DNA of 25,439 bases from Rhodospirillaceae bacterium UBA6219 (GTDB taxonomy: Bacteria; Pseudomonadota; Alphaproteobacteria; Rhodospirillales; Magnetospirillaceae). This document shows positions 22,684 through 25,439 of the stretch, piece after piece. Position numbers and translations under genes: made by a program. The notes beneath the pieces are model-generated. The model ran no database searches, was not told the DNA's origin, and was given only the letters and a program-made list of their open reading frames with translations. The DNA lies in contig DISD01000034.1 in NCBI GenBank assembly GCA_002435715.1, positions 1 through 25,439 on the forward strand. The letters are read 5' to 3'. Numbering within the stretch: the first letter of the stretch is position 1; every line of letters begins with the position of its first letter.

Positions 22684-22957
22684 GTCAAAAACTCTGTCTG
22701 ATGGTGAACAGGCCGGTGTGACGGGCGTAAACGGTGCGCAGATCACCTTGGTGACCAGCGAGCCCCAACCTTGAACACGAGGTACATGCCAGGGAAAGCA
22801 ATTTTATGGGGCCTGTCCTTAACATCCCAACGGGACCTCGCATGAAGAAGCGGTCGGTCGCCGCAGGTGGCATTTATAGCTGGACCAGCGCCGCCCTTCC
22901 CCAGAAAGGGGGCCGTGTCACCGTCGAAAGCCATTTGCCAATCGCATACGGATTGCT
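22684..22957. other. Gap without a supportable gene
   Basis: 274 nt between the lipoprotein start and the sigma54-regulator stop. Several short overlapping open frames occur on both strands, none with a ribosome site and recognisable protein. It should contain the lipoprotein promoter and the 3' end of the regulator transcript. A short C/G-run hairpin (CCCC-AGAAA-GGGG, about 22899-22912) is weak. I see no convincing promoter, repeat or RNA. Confidence 0.5.
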
Positions 22958-24286
22958 CTACCGCAACCCCAGCCGGGTCATCATCTTCAGCAATCCCACC
23001 CGAGACAGACCGAGGCGTCGGGCGGCAGCGCTGTGGTTGTTGCCGGTGGCGGCCAGAGCGGTGGTGATCAGACGGCGTTCCAGGTCAGCCACCGCCTGGG
23101 CCAGGGTAGTGGGAGCGGCCCGGGTGATGGCGGCGGGATCACCGCTGCGGGCAAAGGCAAGATCAGTCGGTGCGATCGAGCTTCCTTCGGCCAGAGCGGC
23201 GGCGGAAGTCACCACCGCCTTGAGTTCGCGGACATTGCCCGGCCAATCCTGCTCGACCAGCCACGCCAGGGCCTCCGCCGTCAAGTGTTGGCGGCGCTTT
23301 GTCACCTCGGCCAGAAAGCGGGCCGCCAAAGGAGCAATGTCCTCGCGACGCTCGGCCAGTGGTGGACTGCGTAGGATCAAGCCCTTCAGGCGATAGTAGA
23401 AGTCTTCGCGGAACACCCCCTCGGCGACCATGGCTTCGACGTCGCGGTGAGTGGCTGACACCACCCGCACATCGGCACTCAGGGGCTGGCGCCCCCCCAC
23501 CGGGCTATAGGTGCCTTCTTGCAGGAAGCGCAGCAACTTGACCTGCATGGAAGGCGGCATTTCACCGACCTCGTCAAGGAATAGAGTTCCACCATGCGCG
23601 GCCGCCACCAGCCCCTGCCGATCCTGATGGGCCCCGGTGAAGCTCCCCTTCAGATGGCCGAACAACTCGCTTTCCAGCAATTCCGCCGGAATGGCGCCAC
23701 AATGGACGGCGACGAAGGGACCGGACCGGCGAGGACTGGCGGCATGAAGGGCATGGGCGACCAATTCCTTGCCGGTGCCGCTGGGCCCCAGCACCATCAC
23801 CGGCAGATCACTGGGACCGATACGGCGGATCATCTCCTTAAGACGTTGGATGACCGGGCTGGCCCCGAAGATGCCGTCCTCTGTCGGCTGAGCGGCACGC
23901 AAGGACGCCACTTCCCGTTCAAGGCCACGCTTGAGCAGAGCCCGTTCGACGACGAAGCGCAGCAAGTCCGGCTCCACCGGTTTGGCCAAAAAGTCCCAGG
24001 CCCCTGTCCCCACCGCCCGTAACGCCAAGTCATGGTCGGCATGGGCGGTCAGCACCACCACCGGAACAGCGGCGAAATCGGGGACCAGCGTCAGCCCCGC
24101 TTCCGGCGTGCGCTCTGGGGGCATGACCAGATCGAGCACCACCAGATCGGGTCTCTCGCGGCGGAAGACCTCCTTGGCCTCGGCGGCATCCCCAGCGGTG
24201 AAGACCCGATACCCCTGTTTTTCCAGCCAGGCGGCCGCCAGACGCCGGAATGCGGGTTCGTCATCGACAAGCAATATCCGTTGCAT
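22958..24286 (-). CDS. NtrC-family sigma54-dependent response regulator
   Basis: A 442-aa regulator: receiver domain (Asp52, Lys102), AAA+ domain with Walker A GPSGTGKE (167-174), the sigma54-contact loop reading GSFTGA (214-219) instead of GAFTGA, and Walker B TLFLDEVGEM (235-244), then a C-terminal Fis-type helix-turn-helix (NNHSAAARRLGLSRVGLLKMM). It should activate sigma54 promoters after phosphorylation by the neighbouring kinase. Two adjacent ATGs exist (24289 and 24286); I use the second because MQRILLVDDEP is the normal receiver start, and the stop of the 3-TM gene overlaps it. Targets are not visible in the window. Confidence 0.93.
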   Translation of the reverse strand: MQRILLVDDEPAFRRLAAAWLEKQGYRVFTAGDAAEAKEVFRRERPDLVVLDLVMPPERTPEAGLTLVPDFAAVPVVVLTAHADHDLALRAVGTGAWDFLAKPVEPDLLRFVVERALLKRGLEREVASLRAAQPTEDGIFGASPVIQRLKEMIRRIGPSDLPVMVLGPSGTGKELVAHALHAASPRRSGPFVAVHCGAIPAELLESELFGHLKGSFTGAHQDRQGLVAAAHGGTLFLDEVGEMPPSMQVKLLRFLQEGTYSPVGGRQPLSADVRVVSATHRDVEAMVAEGVFREDFYYRLKGLILRSPPLAERREDIAPLAARFLAEVTKRRQHLTAEALAWLVEQDWPGNVRELKAVVTSAAALAEGSSIAPTDLAFARSGDPAAITRAAPTTLAQAVADLERRLITTALAATGNNHSAAARRLGLSRVGLLKMMTRLGLR

Positions 24287-24582
24287 CATCGTTCCAACCA
24301 AACCATGAAGAAAATTAAGAACAAAGCATAAACAATGATTATCAAGGTGCTGAAAATGATTAAATTCCGGGCCTTGGATTTTTTGCGGATCATGCGGACG
24401 ATCAGGGCCCCTGCAAGATAGACGGCCGACATCATCATGGTCTTCGCCAGCATGACGTCCTTACCGTTCAACCAATCAAAGGCGGTTATCCCTGGAAGCA
24501 AGAAAGCGAAGCTCCACAAAAGGAATTCGAGCTTCACCAGCAGCCCGCAAAACCAGGTGCTCCGCAGACCTCTGTCGGTCAT
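24286..24582 (-). CDS. Small 3-TM protein between kinase and sigma54 regulator (98 aa)
   Basis: A 98-aa protein with three hydrophobic segments (about 13-35, 44-64, 73-95) and a basic loop RKKSKARN between the last two. It overlaps the kinase gene by 4 nt and the regulator start by 1-4 nt, so it is co-translated with both. The DNA is visibly more AT-rich than the surroundings toward its 3' end (24300-24365). I do not recognise a family; it could modulate or present a signal to the soluble-looking kinase, which lacks visible membrane segments in the window. Confidence 0.8.
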   Translation of the reverse strand: MTDRGLRSTWFCGLLVKLEFLLWSFAFLLPGITAFDWLNGKDVMLAKTMMMSAVYLAGALIVRMIRKKSKARNLIIFSTLIIIVYALFLIFFMVWLER

Positions 24583-25439
24583 GACGCGGGGCCTTTCGCG
24601 GGAAAGCCCAGGGTGAAACAGGTTGTCCAGCCGGGGCGGTCGCCAAGGCGAATGGTTCCGCCATGGGCCGCCATGACCTTGGCCGCGATGGACAGCCCCA
24701 GGCCGGTACCGCCGATCGAGCGTGAGATGAACGGCTGGAACAATGACGCGCGAATATCTTCGGGAATACCGGGGCCATCGTCGCAAACATGGATCATCAC
24801 CGCATCGGGCTGACGTTCAGCAATGACCCGTACCCGTCCGCCCGCCGCCCTGGCATTGTCCAGCAGGTTGACCAGGGCTTGGCGCAGACGGAGGGGATCG
24901 GCGATCAGGGTCAGCCCCGGCGGAAGCTCACACGACACGGCGCTGTCGGCTTCGGCGATAGCGGCGGCAAGGTCGATCTCCTGCGTCTCGATCCCCCAGG
25001 GCTTGGCGTAATCCAGAAGATCACGCACCAGGGCCTCCATGCGCACCAGTTGGGTTCTGACCTCACCCTTCGTGCCCGGCTCGGCATCGGCCACCGCCAT
25101 GCTGATGATGTTCATGGGATTGCGGATATCGTGAGCGACAGTGGCGGCCAGCGCCCCCAGTTCGGCCAGACGCTGACGCTCGGCGAAACGACGACGACGG
25201 GACAGGTCAGCCTTGGCCTGCGTCACCACTTCCGCCATCACCTCGACCACGCGGCGCGGTCCCGGTGGGGCTTGGTCAAGATCGCTGAGCGGTATCCCCC
25301 CCAAGCGCCGGGTCAACAGGCGTTCGGCCCGAGCCGTCAGGTCGTCGTCATCATCGGCGGCGGCCAAGTCCTGACGCCAATGGGCCAAATCCGCCGCGCT
25401 CACTTCGCCACCGGGAGAGGTGGCCCCGGAAAATCGGAC
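24579..25439 (-). CDS. Sensor histidine kinase, N-terminus beyond window
   Basis: At least 287 residues of a kinase whose frame is open to the window edge. A GTG at 25403 is possible, but no good ribosome site supports it, so the true start is probably outside. The visible part has a coiled linker with a basic SRRRRFAERQR stretch, phosphoacceptor His in VAHDIRNPM, N-box LLDNARAA, DDGPGIP and GGTGLGLS. This NtrB-like core fits pairing with the NtrC-type regulator two genes downstream. No membrane segment is seen in the window, so the sensor part is either soluble or lies upstream. Confidence 0.88.
   Translation of the reverse strand, partial: VRFSGATSPGGEVSAADLAHWRQDLAAADDDDDLTARAERLLTRRLGGIPLSDLDQAPPGPRRVVEVMAEVVTQAKADLSRRRRFAERQRLAELGALAATVAHDIRNPMNIISMAVADAEPGTKGEVRTQLVRMEALVRDLLDYAKPWGIETQEIDLAAAIAEADSAVSCELPPGLTLIADPLRLRQALVNLLDNARAAGGRVRVIAERQPDAVMIHVCDDGPGIPEDIRASLFQPFISRSIGGTGLGLSIAAKVMAAHGGTIRLGDRPGWTTCFTLGFPAKGPAS

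Noticed and set aside
22750..22790. Sigma54-like sequence (TGGCA with a later GT, minus strand) before the lipoprotein gene
   Set aside because: The -12 part lacks the GC of TTGC, so the match is too weak.
22743..22934. 63-aa minus-strand frame in the gap, at first thought to be a transposase remnant
   Set aside because: No recognisable transposase motif, terminal inverted repeats or target duplication could be seen.
24300..24365. AT-rich patch as a possible sign of horizontal transfer
   Set aside because: It falls within the last membrane helix (Ile/Leu/Phe/Lys-rich) of the 3-TM gene, which explains the AT content.
1..25439. tRNA, rRNA, CRISPR array, insertion sequence or prophage
   Set aside because: No cloverleaf-like stretch, repeat-spacer pattern, transposase, integrase or phage gene was found on reading both strands.

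Overview
The window is high-GC, tightly packed DNA (many 1-11 nt gene overlaps) that reads as a Magnetospirillum-like alphaproteobacterium (Rhodospirillales). This placement is inferred from protein style and gene content: cytochrome bd, NosL-type copper proteins, FNR-like boxes and several two-component systems. No rRNA, tRNA, CRISPR array or intact mobile element was seen.

Region 1 (1-2765, + strand): the 3' part of cydA, complete cydB, a 36-aa cydX and an unknown 91-aa gene, closed by a strong hairpin. This is a cytochrome bd quinol oxidase operon for respiration at low oxygen.

Region 2 (2904-13575, - strand): fifteen genes in one run, nearly all overlapping. In transcription order they are: a DUF2946-like secreted protein, two small membrane proteins, a MacB/FtsX-type permease with its ATPase, an 8-TM protein with an HHHCPFC loop, a TlpA-like thioredoxin lipoprotein, a 61-aa zinc-ribbon protein, a small membrane protein, an HMA-like membrane protein, a CopA-type Cu+ ATPase, a TauE/SafE/CcdA-like membrane protein, two NosL-family proteins and an ATP-grasp protein with permuted motif order. 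An FNR-like box precedes the first gene. It looks like a copper acquisition, reduction and delivery system, but no cuproenzyme is encoded in it. Upstream, a PCuAC copper chaperone and a small 2-TM protein (13663-14348) have their own FNR-like box.

Region 3 (14526-21807): a two-component system (OmpR-type regulator and histidine kinase) lies beside a DUF6134-like periplasmic protein, a divergently transcribed outer-membrane beta-barrel, and a three-gene operon. That operon encodes a thermostable-hemolysin/GNAT-like protein, an acyl-adenylating enzyme fused to a haem-oxygenase-like di-metal oxidase domain, and a short-chain dehydrogenase. Four tandem 11-bp-spaced TCAG repeats stand upstream of the hemolysin operon, the DUF6134 gene, the beta-barrel gene and a 60-aa peptide gene, which suggests one small regulon making or responding to an unknown acyl-derived product.

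Region 4 (21862-25439, - strand): an alpha/beta-hydrolase lipoprotein, a gap of about 270 nt with no gene, then a histidine kinase (cut by the window edge), a 3-TM protein and an NtrC-type sigma54 response regulator that overlap as an operon.
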